Of a stretch of 64,000 nt of DNA, positions 38,015-50,325 are shown piece after piece. This DNA comes from Amyelois transitella (Eukaryota > Arthropoda > Insecta > Lepidoptera > Pyralidae), in assembly GCF_032362555.1 (NCBI RefSeq), contig NC_083535.1, forward strand, positions 6,944,001 to 7,008,000, read 5' to 3'. The position numbers and the translations under genes were made by a program. The notes beneath the pieces were generated by a model. That model was not told the origin of the DNA, did not search any database, and worked only from the letters and a program-made list of their open reading frames with translations. How positions within the stretch are numbered: the first letter of the stretch is position 1; every line of letters begins with the position of its first letter.

Positions 38015-41000
38015 ATGGAAGGTAAATAATTTCATCTGCAAAGTACGTATAAGTATTCAGCATAAAAATTTAAAACAATCATATCTATGTGAGTGATACA
38101 TTTGTATCTTTTGTAAACTGTTATGGCGTTTGTGTCTTGGTACACAACGCATTATTCTATCTTGGCTTCGTAACATAAAGATATTTGTGTTTATGGTGGT
38201 CGAATTGTTTGAAATAATTGCTCGTATTATGGAAATAAGTATTTCTTAAAATAAAAACGATTGAAAGTGACATTGCAGGGTTTTTAGGTTATGTTTCCAT
38301 CTTTTATTGGTATTTTAGGTGGGTTTCAGTAAGACAGTAAACTAATTAATGCCTTTCGGTCGAAATAATATCTTTAAAATTAACATCTCATTGTCTGAAT
38401 GAATTTGTCACAATTTTCAGACATTCAATCATGGTGGGAAGTCCCCAGCATCGCGTACTTTTGTTCCCTATTCAGGACTGCATTCAATCTTCTGGATTTT
38501 GACATCGAAGTAAGTTCTATTTTCTTATTTTGCGTTTTCTTTTCAGATATTTCTGTGACTTCTCCGGTTAGTCCTTGTTAATTGTTATCTTATTGTAGGA
38601 ATTGGAAGAAGCACTTCTAACAGATGGAACAGAAGAATCGGCTAGTTCCCTCCTGACTGAACTGATAGTACGCCTTCTAAATGGTTGTTTAGGCAACAAT
38701 GACATCTCCGCCTTTAATTATCAGGTAATTTATGATCCCTTTTTGATACTGTACCTAAAAATTATTTCAATCTGGACAAATCTTGCACATACATATTATA
38801 CATTGCAAATATTTAGCATAATCTATGTTACCAATGGTATTCATTAATTAATTACTATAATTTGTGATGAGTAAAATGGATCAATTTTTATGTATTCTAA
38901 TGAATTTAGGTAATACTATAATTATAAAATTTCATTACAGATGTATTTGAGGCGTCTCTTCAGAAGAAAATGTCAAGAAACAGGAAGGTACAACCCATTC
39001 AATACTGACATCGATTTTCAGTTTCTGCCACTGCGGACAAAAGTGGAGATTTTATATGCATTATGTGATTTCCGTTTAGAGGCAGAAGATGTATTTGATT
39101 TGTTCAAGAATCTAGAAGCTGAGAGTTTGAGAGTGGAACCACTGGGGTAAGTTTGTACTTTAAATATTTTACTAAAGCTTTTAATATTTTACAACTTAAT
39201 ATTGTACAAAGCTTTAAAATGTGCAAGAAGTTACTTCAGGTTTTGTTTCTCAAAATCTGTTAAAAAGGAACATGTAGAATTCTAATTAAAATCCTTGTTT
39301 TGTCCCTTTTTAAAAGATGTTTGAATTTACAAATTTAATTATTTAATAGATGGGATGACAACTCATCAGCTTACTGGTATTTTTATGGAACAAGATTATA
39401 TAGAGAAGACATTATAAAGAAATCAAAAGGAAAAAATAAGAAGAAGAAGAGCAAAGAAAGCAAGAAGCGGGGCTGGTTTTATGGTGATGACTGGCTTGAT
39501 GATGATGATACGGAAAGAGTGTGGCAGGTGGTGTGCTTCACAGAAGAGGACTGGAGCCACCTGACAGAAAAGTTTAGTAAAGCCACCAGCAAAGTTGAGA
39601 AAGAGCTGTACCGATCACTGTCACAGAACTTTTTACCAGAAATTCCAAGACTTTTCCAAGAGAAAGAGCGACTGCAGCGAAAAAGGTTAGTTTATAATGA
39701 CATGTTATTCTGTCATAATCATACATCTTTGTCAAATTGTCAGTGGGTTTTATATATTCAGTAAAAATGAAGCAGACAAAGTCTTTAGAAACAGAGTTCA
39801 TTACAAACCCAGAAATGCAAACATTTTCTTTTTATTATATTAGGGTAGACTTATAGGTATTTGCTTTTTTGCTGATCTGAAGATAAAGAAAACAGTCTTC
39901 TTCATTTCATCAATCAATACATATGCTTAATTTTATAACTTGGGATTTGCCTCGAAGCAGCAATGGGTAAGCAATTTATTACTATCAAAAATTCTATTCC
40001 ATCATTACAAAACCTGTGACCTTTAATCTATGATGGTAAGCTCTGTCTGCCGAATACAAGATAAAGATGTGATATGTGTATGTAGATACTTTGAAAAAAT
40101 TTTTAAAATTAATATTGTATATTGATGATATTGCTTTATTATGACTCTTTAAATTTAGGACTTATTATTTATTCATTGTCTATGAGTGATTGAACTGCCT
40201 TTATAGTTAAAGTTGCCCACTGTTTTATTTTTATTAATTATAATACTGCATTGCGATATTGTTTTTACTTATCCCTTTGTGAACAATATAAATGAAAAGT
40301 TTCTTCTTTTTTATATTTATAGGTATTTTAGTGAACCAGAATCAAATGTACTAGCAGTTTAGGCTATATCAATTCTCCAAATTTGTCATAAGGATGATAT
40401 GGAAATTTGTCCAGTAAATAATTAATATTTTTTTATAAAGAAAATGATTCTTTAATGGATGTTTATGTTTCGATGCAACATGTTGCATTTGCGAATTCAT
40501 CTTGAAATAGAACACGAATGCAAGCAAAATAATGTTAAAAGATACCAATATTTATACAAAGTAACAGAAATTCGTTTGTACATGTTGAAACTCCTAGATC
40601 AATATAATTTTTTTATTTTCATTCATAATGAAATTTCCGGGATACAAATCCTTTTTGTTTTTCAGAACCGTTAACGGAAATAGGTGTTCTATTCCCGAGA
40701 GCTAAGCAGATGGGTATCTCAGACTGCGAAATGTATTTTTTGTTTACTGCTGTGCAAGTGCGTAATCAATAAGTAGTCGTCATTAATCTGGTCGCCTTTA
40801 CACAAAAAAAAAAAAACAAAATAATTCTGATTTTATTACGTTACGATTTACCTACAAATCACATTAAAGTTAAAATCTATTCAATAGTGTGACCTGTCCT
40901 TTAAAAGAGCGAATTACCATCACTTACGTTAGAGGGATTTCGATACGCTAAAAAGATCACTTATTTTTACTCAGTGCGAATTCAAAATTTCAATAGCTAC

Positions 41001-44000
41001 CTACTATGCTAAGCGAATTAACGACTGTAAATTTGGTGTATATAAAAACCTATAGAATAGATTTACATTAAAATAGATTTATTTTCAAAAGTGAATACAA
41101 GATATTACTTATCACTTAAATCTAATTACAACTACTACATATATTGTATTGTTCAATGTTTTTAGTTGTTGTAAAAAACAGTGTTAGTACCATGGTGTTA
41201 GCGCGTGAAGGATTTCGTTTCATTTAACTTTTAATTTAACTATCCCATTTGTCATAAAATTACTTGATTGAATAGATTATGTTGTTATTATGATCAAATC
41301 TAAAAACTCTTAAAAGACTTATAGCTTTCATTTCTAAGTTGTCAATGTGTTTTTTTTTTATTTTAACCGATACTCTTAGTTGAGAGAAAGCTTCACGAGG
41401 AAACTAACATAATCACTATGATTCATTACTTAAGGTCCTTTTAAGTGTGGGGAAGGCAGACGGGAGTCGCTTTTTGAATAAGCTGACTTACCCACTCCAA
41501 AATCTAGGTCACAGACGGTTCCCGGGCTTGGGTTACTCTTCATGGGAGGGATAGTATTATTTACGTCAAACATAAAACACGCCTATCTCTCGGAAAGGTA
41601 GGCACAGACAGACAACATTTTTCCACTTGCCAAGACTACACTATCACAGTGGTCATAAAGTAAATTTTTGACGGTCCTGTGAAAAACGGTCAAGTCATAG
41701 TTATGAACCAGCTTTATTTTGGCTTTCCACATGGCACATGGCCTCTAAATGGTATCATATTTCAATTTGGACCAAATATGCAAAGGAGGGTATTTTTAAA
41801 TTGATTCATTTGTAAGTAGTCGCTGAACTCGTGATTTCTGGAGACTGTTTTCTACAAACTGATTCGCGTCTTAGCTTGCGACACAAACCGTACGTAACTA
41901 TATAAAAATAAGTCTGAACGTTCTTTGACACCAATTATGGCCTGACATTGAATTGAATCGCACAATTGCTGCAATTTGTATTCTATTGGAATTGGCTCTC
42001 GTGTTTCTACTGTTTTCATCCAATATGAAATGATACTATTCAACGTTATTTTCTTTAAGTCGAGGGTGTTTTTCGTTTTTATTTTGAAGAAGCAGTCATC
42101 TGCGAATAGATCATGAACTTCTTATTTGGATCTTTACAGCAATTACCCCATAGCACTAAGGCGAAATCATTCTTGCTCTGTTGACTAATTTTGTTTAGGT
42201 TCTTGATGAAATCATGCTCATCACATAACATATTTTTTACCTGGCAAACAGTTCTTGTACACGCAATCTTGATCAGTATGATAAAGTGTATAATTATGTT
42301 ACTTAAAGGTTATTAGAGCTACTACCACGACGTACATCAAGCCGCGTACTTCAGAAGATCAAACAAAAGGAGGAAGAAGAGAAGCAGAGTACGCATGAGG
42401 TCAAAGAGGAAGAGGAGGACAGCAAAGAAACGCCAGACCTTGCACGCGAGAATAGAGCTAAGAGAAGGAACTTGATTCGGTGGGTACTTACTCAAATAGG
42501 AACAAGTGTGTACTTATTTGTTTTTGGGATTGTTGGAACTTTTGACGTGCATAGTATAAAATGTCGGTAAATTTTAAATTTCGATAACAAACATCAAACA
42601 TAATACAAATCTTTCCGATATAGTGAAATATTTAGGACGATTTTTCATGAGGATTTTTCAAACTTTATATAGTTCTCTTTTGTTAGTGCACTGCATGCTT
42701 TATAACGCTAGTTTCTCTTCCAAGCTAGTTACCTACAACGAAGAAACTTCTTCCTTGTTTTTCTTCTGTAACCTCTGCATTCGATACGCGGTTTCTCTAC
42801 AAAAATTGCAAGCTAATTTTTGTAGAAAAACCCCGTATCGAATAACTCGGAAATAAATCTTCCACAGTGAAATTTGACCCCTCTCTGGTTTTGGTTTGTT
42901 TAGTTTCCATATTTTTTATTTAATAGCGAGTATTGAATTCTTTAAAAAAAGTGAATGGAACGAGTTGCAAAAAAAGAACCCGCAACGAAATACGATGAGT
43001 AGTTTTAAAAAATACAAGTTTACGTAGCGACACACAGGGTGAAGTTACTTTGTTTTTACCCGACTACGGCCACGCAAAAAGGAGGGTTATGATTTTGATC
43101 TATATGGTTGTTCAACAGATTTCCTCATAACTCATACTTAAACTAATTATCATAATTAGAAGATTAACTCTTACAAATTAACTTTATCTCTTTGTAATAT
43201 TAATAGCTTTTTCCTGCGTAAAAAGTGTTTGTCTATCCGTCTTTCATTTCTTCTCCTGGCTTTTAGTCCCGGTTGCATCCTCACGACTCTGGAGAGAAGC
43301 CCAGGATATGCTTTTGACCATGGAACCTGGATTGAGTGAGTCAGGTTATTACACGAAGCGTCTCCCGTCTGACTTTCGCAACCTTTGCAGGGGAACCTAA
43401 CCTGTATTGGATTGATCATGGTTACACATCCAGTGCCACACTCGTTTTAACCAGGCACCTTACCGATTCGACCACCGACGCGTTTCTCCGCCTTTCACGT
43501 CAATATATAATTTAAAATTAACCACCTGTGGTCGAATAAAATAGGGTGGTGCGTGTACAGATTCGTTCGTAGTGAAAACGTCGTGAGGTAACATGCACAT
43601 TATGGCGTCTGTAAGTTCCCATGCAGAGGTTGCGGAGGTCAGACGATAGTCGCTTTGTGTAAAAACCTGACTTAAATCCAGGATCGTGGTCTTGAGCGCA
43701 CCCCGTGCTCCTCTCCAGGAAAGTAAGGATGATACAGGACACAACCGTGACTAACGGAATAAATATAATGATGATATGCAGTTTCAAATTTGTTTCTTTA
43801 GATCAAAGTCAGAGTCATCTGATTCTTCACAAAACACAGAAAGCGAAAAAGAAGAAATGCCTCAAAAGGTGTCAAAGCGGTCCAAGAGCCAGGACAAGCG
43901 GTCAAAAAACTCGTCGGCTACACAAAAAGGCGAGCCGCCACCAGAGCCTCTAATAAAAACAGGAAGAAAAACAAATAATTCGTTAGCGTCCGCTACGGGG

Positions 44001-47000
44001 CAAATCTTGATTTCCGATAATGAACCCGTCAACAGTACCAGGAAGAAACTTAAGACTTCGCAAATGTAAGTGTTTTCATATCTATACTAATATTATAAAG
44101 CTGAAGAGTTTGTTTGTTTGAACGCGCTAATCTCAGGAACTACAGTATGCAGTATGCAGAGATCGTGGCAAGTGGAAAGAGGTAGTCTCTGCCTACCCCT
44201 CCAGGAAAGAGGCGTGATTTTATGTATGTATGTATGTAAAATTAAGCATCATAAGCTTAAGGGCTTCAATGATGCCTAAAATAACTATTCCACGCGGACG
44301 AAGTCGCGAGCACAGCTAGTTGATTGATAAGTCGAATTAAAATACAGTTTGTTTTTCGAACTAGGAGTCCCAGAGTGACTTTGTTTTTTTAAGTGGCATA
44401 AGCTCTGAACAAACGTTTTGCGACGCTATGTTTAAGCTACTGGAATGCTATTGTTGTGTATATTTCATAAACTATTTTTTTAATGTTTCTTTATTAAGTA
44501 ATTGTGCTGTAACATAAAAAAAATACCCATTTTCAGCACGACATCATGTATGTATGTATTGTCTACGTTCAATTTGCATTAGCTATCAATACTTAGATAC
44601 TAATTAAATGATCGCTTCATGTTTTTGACTGCCTCTGTGGTGCAACTATAGTGCGCTTGTCTGTGACACAAAAGCTCGATTTTTTTCGGTTCGAAATCTG
44701 GTCAGAGCATGATGAAAAACTGACTTTTCCGATTTGACACACACTCTTTCCAACTTTGCTATTGCAAATAGGAAAAAAATACGTTCATATCTTGCCGGAA
44801 TTAGCTCATACATAGAAGACAGACAAAATAAGTGGACTTTATAATACATACTGATTTATTATGAAATATAGTATCGTTCAATTAGTATCTCATGTCACAA
44901 TTCTCGAATTTACTTTGAGGTTAATTCAATCAGTATAATTTGTCTCATATATATTATATATACATTCGTATCTAGATATATAAAAATCTTCTGTTACCGA
45001 GTGACTGACTAACAACCATAACCAACTGGGTTAACACGTAGGCTGCCATAGTAGATTTGCTAATACAAAGATTATATACCTGTCAGTCACCGGTGACTGA
45101 CATGGCAGGCTATGTGTTAAGAGATTTGGAATGTTATATTTATCTTTACATGTTTATTAATGTTGCAATGTTTTTATTATCAGCTTTAGTCAAATGGATG
45201 AAGATGTACAGACTGACATGTATAAAGTCCTAGAACAACTGACTGCTCACGAAGATGCGTGGCCATTCATGGATCCTGTTGATGAAAAGTTTGCTCCAAA
45301 TTACTATGCTGTAATAAGACGACCCATGGACTTAAAGAAAATGGAAGAACGCCTCGACAGTGGCTATTATACAGATTTTTCTTTGTTCAAGGCAGATTTC
45401 AAATTGATTGTGAATAACTGTCGATTATTTAACGGACAAGATAATGGTAAGACATCAAACATGTATAAATATTGAAACCACTTTTTGCTGAAGTCAGATG
45501 ACCTTGTGGCCTTATGTCTGTTTCTGAGTCTGAATTACTATTTCTTTTCCATAAAACATAATTCCAAAACTTCTCTGCATTTCTTTACTTTTTTCTATAA
45601 TACAATCTTCAAAATTATTTAACTCAAATCTGTTTTCATTTTTCAGAGTATACAATGATGGTTGATAATCTGCAAGTAGCTTTTGACCGCCTAACAGAAA
45701 AGTATATACATAGGTTATCGTCATCAGATGAAGAAATTGCTGTAGAATATCAGTTGCCAACACCTTCTCGAAAACATAAGTTAAAATCTAGTGAATCTCC
45801 CAATCGCCATAAAAGGAAAAAACGGAAATCTCATTCAGAAACAGGTAACAAATATTTGTCATGTAAATATTTAAAGTGCACAGAAAGGTACATTGATTTA
45901 TGTTTTATAATATGTCATGTCATGTCTTCATGTCATGGTATTTTTTTAATGAATTTATTTTTTATATTTCCAGGTGAACCAAAATCAAGTACATCTGTTC
46001 AAGTACAAGAAACACAAGACGATGATCTCGATCTTAAAACATCAGAAACGAAGAAATCCAAAGATTCTCACAAAGACGGTAAAGGAAAAAAGAAACGAAA
46101 GGGTCATCGACATGGTAAACATTCCAAAAATCACAAGAAAGATTCTCATAAATCTGGCCATGGTGAATCTTCGAAAAAACAAAGAAAACACAACAAAAAT
46201 AAAGATAAAGAAGGTAAGAAGTCAAAGAAAAAAAAGACTAAACATCCAGAGTCTGATACCGAAGAGATTATTAAGCGCGCGCCATCACAAGAATCTTTGG
46301 AAAGCTCTAACAGAAGCAGAAGTGCTAGCCCCTTACCATCTATACATACACCTTCACCATCGCCCACAGAACTTGACAAGCCTGAACAGGCAGATCAGTT
46401 ATCTGATCCCGATTTCTTCAAAGACAAATATGATAAAATTAAAGAAAGAAGACGCCATGCTGCTAAAGATGCGTGGGAATCACTCTTTGATTACAAACAA
46501 AAGGCTGCAGACAAGCAAAATCTGCACATACCAGAAAAAGACAAGAATCAAAAACTGAGGGAAACAATTGAAAAACTTAAAGCTAAAAATGAAAAATACA
46601 AAGATCCATCTATTTTCAATAGTTTGTTTACACCTGGGCAAAGTAAAGTAGAAAAAATCTCTGACAGTGACAAAGATGCTAATAAGAATGGTGACAATGA
46701 CTTCTCAGATAGCGATACCCCGAAAAGCAAAATGACTACTAAAAAGAATAATAAAAAGAATGCGGCTAAAAATGAATCTGCCTCTGAAGCACTGGAACAA
46801 GCTGTAAAAGATATAAGCAAGTGGTTAGATGACGCTCCGAAAGGATCAGCTGTAAGCTCGCCTTGTGACAGTCCTTCTCAAACAATATCTACGGAAGAAC
46901 ACGAGAATAGTCGCCTAGATGACGAATTTTCACAAGGTGAGAAAACTCTATTTATGAGGAAGGAAACACGAAAGCGCCCATCTTCTCGTGAACCGAAAAT

Positions 47001-50000
47001 GGTTAAAAGAAGAGAAATTCAAAGAACTATTGATAGATTACAACCTGGTAAAGGTAAGGGAAATTTACTGACAAATATAAGCAACAAAAATTCTGAAAAA
47101 CTTGAAGAAAGTGCCCCCCTTGGTTCACTAAATAAAACACGGGATACAAACAAAACAGAAGAATCTAGTCCAAAGCTAAGCCTTGGATCTGTGTTGCCGA
47201 CTGTCGAATTTGCTCTTGGGAAAGATCACAACTTTACCGATGAAAATAAATCTGAAGAATTGAAAGATAATAGTAAAATGCTAGAAAATGAAAAATCTGT
47301 TCAAAAAGAAGATTTGACACAAGAGAATAAAAACGAAGAGACAATGGCACAGTGCACTAAGAAAGATGCTGAAGTTGAAACTGAAGCACCCATAATTACA
47401 AAACCCAGTCAAGAAAAAGCCACTCCTAATTTAAGCGCATGGTTCAAAGCATTTGGTGCACCTAAAAGTACTTCGACAATAACTGTTGTAAAGAAAAAGG
47501 TTGAGGATAACACCGATGTCGATGAAAAGGCAGAAAATACAAATAATGATAACAAATCTTCCAGTCCTAAAACTGCTACTAAGTATGATTCACCAACTGA
47601 TCCAGAAACGCCAAATCCTGATGGAGGAGATAGTCCTTTGCCTAATACAATAGCGACACCTAGACAACGGCGCACCAGCACGGGAAGCTCTGTATCGGAG
47701 AGATCTTCTTTCAGTCAAGATCTTGATTCACCTAGACATCAAATGTCGCACACTTCGCCTTTGCTTCGTTCGCCAGCTTCTCCAAGAACAGATGACTTCC
47801 AAAAGATAACATATCCAATTATAAATGGCACAGTTAGAGCTGGATTTTATCAAGACACAACATCAATTAAAAGTAGTCCTGAAAAGAGTTGCAGTCCTCG
47901 TGAAGGCCCACAGTCACCGTATTCTCCATATTCCCAACATGTTTATGCATCTAATACTAATACTGTGTTAGGATCTACAACGCCGAATTATTTTGTAGAC
48001 CATAACAAAAGCCCTATTGCAACATATAATCATAATAATCCACCTCCGTATTATGATGCAACTAAAGGACCCTTAACAAACAAGCCTACTGGCCCTCATG
48101 GAGATTATACTGCACTTGGCCCAGAATCCTATCAGCCAGCTCCTTTTGGTGGATCATTCTCACCAGCTCATACAACATATCCACAACCTTCATCATCTAA
48201 TTATTCTCAGACTCAGCCCTCACCTCAACCTGTTACATCAATACAGACTCCATTAGTTAATACATCACAAATTATATCTGACTCTAAACCTTCTCTTTAT
48301 CCTGTCAAGAAAAGAACTTACAATGAGCCTGAAATACCAATTGTGCCAACTAAAAAGATTGCAGACAACAAAGAAACTATAGCCCCTGCTCAAAACAAGA
48401 ATGACTTTCAGAAAATCTCTCAGACTCATTCAATAACACCTTCTGTGGATGACATTGCACTTGCATTGACTGAAAAATCTGAATTGGCTAAATTAAACAG
48501 TTTGCGCGAGAAACAAAGTGCAATTGAGTACTTAGAACGAAGATCTACAGACAACAGAGAGAATAATACTTTTGACAACATTGAGAATATCCATGACAGT
48601 AAGAAAGACAATTATGACACTGCTAAACCTATTGGAATAACCAAAAAAGATAATGTAGACATGGTTAACATGGGGTACATGAATCCAGACTGTGACAGAA
48701 GAAGTAGTGGAGACATTGATTTTACTTCAACCCGTGATGTATCAAAAACATCCATAAATCAGCAAAAGGGTTATGAAGTTGAAGCCATTGCTATTAACCT
48801 TGGATTAAATAATCAACAATTGCAAAAATCTATGACACCAAAAGTCAGCACCAATTCTAATAATATACCTCTTGCACATTCACATGATCGCTCTGAGATG
48901 ATGTCTCAAAACTTGGTTCATGCTCACCATAATCAATATGAAACCATGCCAACTGGTCAATCTATAAGTAATTTCTCTTTAAATGATATAGAATTGGCTA
49001 ATAAAAAATTGTATACTTGTAATACAACATCAGCAGGTGCCATTGATTATGGTAATTGGAAAATGAATAATCCTGCTCGAAAACAAGATATGGTGCCACC
49101 TGAATATCCAACCAACTACAGTGCAAGCAGTTCAGAGAAAACGAAATCGGATTTAAGTGCCCCTAACCATAATATAGTACACTATAATAAGAATGTGCAA
49201 AATCAGCAGTTTAGTAACTATGTTGCAGCTCAGAGGAGCAACATTCAAAGGACACAGGAGCTGCAACAAAATTTGCCTGCTGAATTGAGAATCCCTAACC
49301 CAAGAGGTCTTCTCAAGAATGATCATATGAGTGTAACTTCCTCTATAAGTGATAGTGAATTGATTGCCAAAAATATTGATACACTTGCCAAATCTCAAAA
49401 AACTGATAAACTTGTGCAAAATCATCCACTGGTTAATTCTATTCAATACAAAGCGCCCTACAGCGCGCATTCTTCGCTTCCATTGGAAAGTCTTCGTAAT
49501 TTACCCAAGATTCCGCAAATGTTAGAGCGTTACACCAATGAAGAGAGATATTTGTCAACCTTTGCAGGTGGTTCTGCCACTTCCTTATATCACCATGATA
49601 AGACTTTCCAAATGGCACAAATGTTCAATAAAAGCATAGCTTCTGAGGTGCACCCAGCAAGTACCTCGGTCAGTATATATTCCCAGCCACCTGCAGCATT
49701 GAGTAAAGACAACAGTATTCAAAAATCTAGCAGTATTTCTTCTACTTCTTCTGATTCAAAAGCCAAGAATAAAAGAAAACGAACCACAGACTCTAATAAA
49801 CAAGCTCAAATTGTTGGTAATCAGGCATATCATACGTCGCCATGTGCCACTGACGTATTGTCTTCTGTTAAAACGGGTATGATGCCGAGTAGCGCATTCA
49901 ATTTTGGAGCTTCCACAAATATGGCTTTAGGCAGCGGACTTTACGGGGATAATGGAGGATTTTCTATTGAGGATTTCCGAAATACAAATTTAATGGCAGC

Positions 50001-50325
50001 AAATTATATGGCAGCAGCTGTAGCACATCAGCAACAACGAAACAACGCCGAGACAAGTGCGGATAAACTGGTGAAACCGGCGCATCAGAATACCAGCCAT
50101 CCTACTAGCTCATTTCCGTTCATAGGGCATTCCCAAGTGCGCGGCGGGTACGGGTACGTGGGCGCGGACGGGTCGCCGCTGTACCAGCAGTACCTGCAGC
50201 GGCACCAGGAGGAACTATTCCGGCAGACAGGCGCACAGATCATGGGCCTGTACCCGCCCGGCTACCCCGCTGGACTCGGCGTCCGGCAGCCCTACGACTC
50301 TATCAACAGACCCTCGTGGCTCTAG
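38015..50325 (+). CDS. CECR2: CECR2/dikar-type bromodomain chromatin-remodelling protein (10 coding exons)
   Basis: Nuclear bromodomain protein; mammalian CECR2 pairs with ISWI-type ATPases in the CERF complex. Preferred exons: 38015-38021, 38421-38509, 38599-38724, 38941-39146, 39350-39685, 42309-42479, 43802-44065, 45184-45446, 45647-45844, 45974-50325; about 2003 residues. The N-terminus has [18 protein letters not shown], then [28 protein letters not shown] and SLRVEPLG, the CECR2 DDT/WHIM-like region. The bromodomain starts near residue 405, with the WPF shelf at about 426-428, NYY near 440 and the acetyl-lysine-binding Asn in LFNG near 483. After it comes a Lys-rich stretch and a long disordered Ser/Pro/Asn-rich tail ending in INRPSWL, all in one 4352-bp exon. 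The start is uncertain: an ATG at 38399 reads into the same frame directly after an in-frame TGA, but the 38015 ATG followed by the acceptor at 38419-38420 fits the phase and drops five extra residues. Introns carry many repeats. Confidence 0.93.
41445..41560 (+). repeat. GCAAAGGTTG family copy
   Basis: GGCAGACGGGAGTCGCTTTT, CTGACTTACCCACTCCAAAA, then TAGGTCACAGACGGTTCCCG. Diverged copy in the CECR2 intron 39686-42308. Confidence 0.5.
41562..41636 (-). repeat. LINE 3'-end fragment
   Basis: Short copy of the LINE tail of 26636-27017, sharing CACGCC, AGGTAGGCA and TTTCCACTTGCCA on the plus strand. It lies in the CECR2 intron 39686-42308. Confidence 0.55.
41852..42245 (-). pseudogene. Frameshifted coding relic of unknown origin
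   Basis: The minus strand reads as coding-like protein in two frames. First piece, about 42245-42085: [18 protein letters not shown] then [17 protein letters not shown] and a stop. Second piece, about 42093-41852, in another frame: [53 protein letters not shown] and a stop. One frame change links them. No family recognised. It sits antisense in the CECR2 intron 39686-42308. It may be part of a transposon or a decayed gene copy. Confidence 0.4.
43256..43430 (-). repeat. GCAAAGGTTG family copy (left member of an inverted pair)
   Basis: Reverse-strand copy with ACTCTGGAGAGAAGCCCAGG, TGACCATGGAACCTGGATTG, ACGAAGCGTCTCCCGTCTGA and CGCAACCTTTGCAGGGGAAC. In the CECR2 intron 42480-43801. Confidence 0.65.
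43600..43760 (+). repeat. GCAAAGGTTG family copy (right member of an inverted pair)
   Basis: Plus-strand copy with TGCAGAGGTTGCGGAGGTCA, GTCGCTTTGTGTAAAAACCT, CCAGGATCGTGGTC and TGCTCCTCTCCAGG. It lies 40 bp before exon 43802 of CECR2 and is inverted relative to 43256-43430. Confidence 0.65.
44081..44320 (+). mobile_element. Helitron-like element with a nested LINE 3' end
   Basis: Begins TCTATACTAATATTATAAAG and ends in a short hairpin (CGCGGAC/GTCGCG) followed by CTAGT, the signature expected for a non-autonomous Helitron. The same family lies at 1577-1850 (+) and 7788-8018 (-). In this copy the middle is replaced by about 95 bp (44144-44238) matching the 3' end of the LINE at 26636-27017, ending in (TATG)n. 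The LINE fragment therefore inserted into the Helitron copy. Both lie in the CECR2 intron 44066-45183. Confidence 0.7.
44633..44750 (+). repeat. tRNA-derived SINE, degenerate
   Basis: GTGGTGCAACTATAGTGCGC (A-box region) and GGTTCGAAATC (B box, 44688-44698), followed by GGTCAGAGCATGATGAAAAA, the tail type of Lepidopteran tRNA SINEs. In the CECR2 intron 44066-45183. Confidence 0.65.
45031..45120. repeat. Short inverted-repeat element with central palindrome
   Basis: Outer ends 45031-45050 and 45101-45120 are imperfect inverted repeats of each other (17 of 20 positions). Just inside the right end is a perfect 22-bp palindrome at 45081-45102 with CACCGGTG at its centre. About 60 bp before the bromodomain exon of CECR2 (45184). 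Could be a small MITE. Confidence 0.7.

Noticed and set aside
41852..42043. Intact 63-codon gene
   Set aside because: The coding-like sequence continues upstream in another frame, so the open part is only a piece of a broken unit.
43171..43787. Several 80-95-codon minus-strand frames
   Set aside because: They come from the inverted pair of dispersed repeats, which reads open by chance in several frames and is found elsewhere without a conserved frame.
45974..46558. 194-codon open frame in a second frame of CECR2 exon 10
   Set aside because: Shadow of the Lys-rich coding region; a shifted reading of AAA/AAG-rich codons gives few stops.
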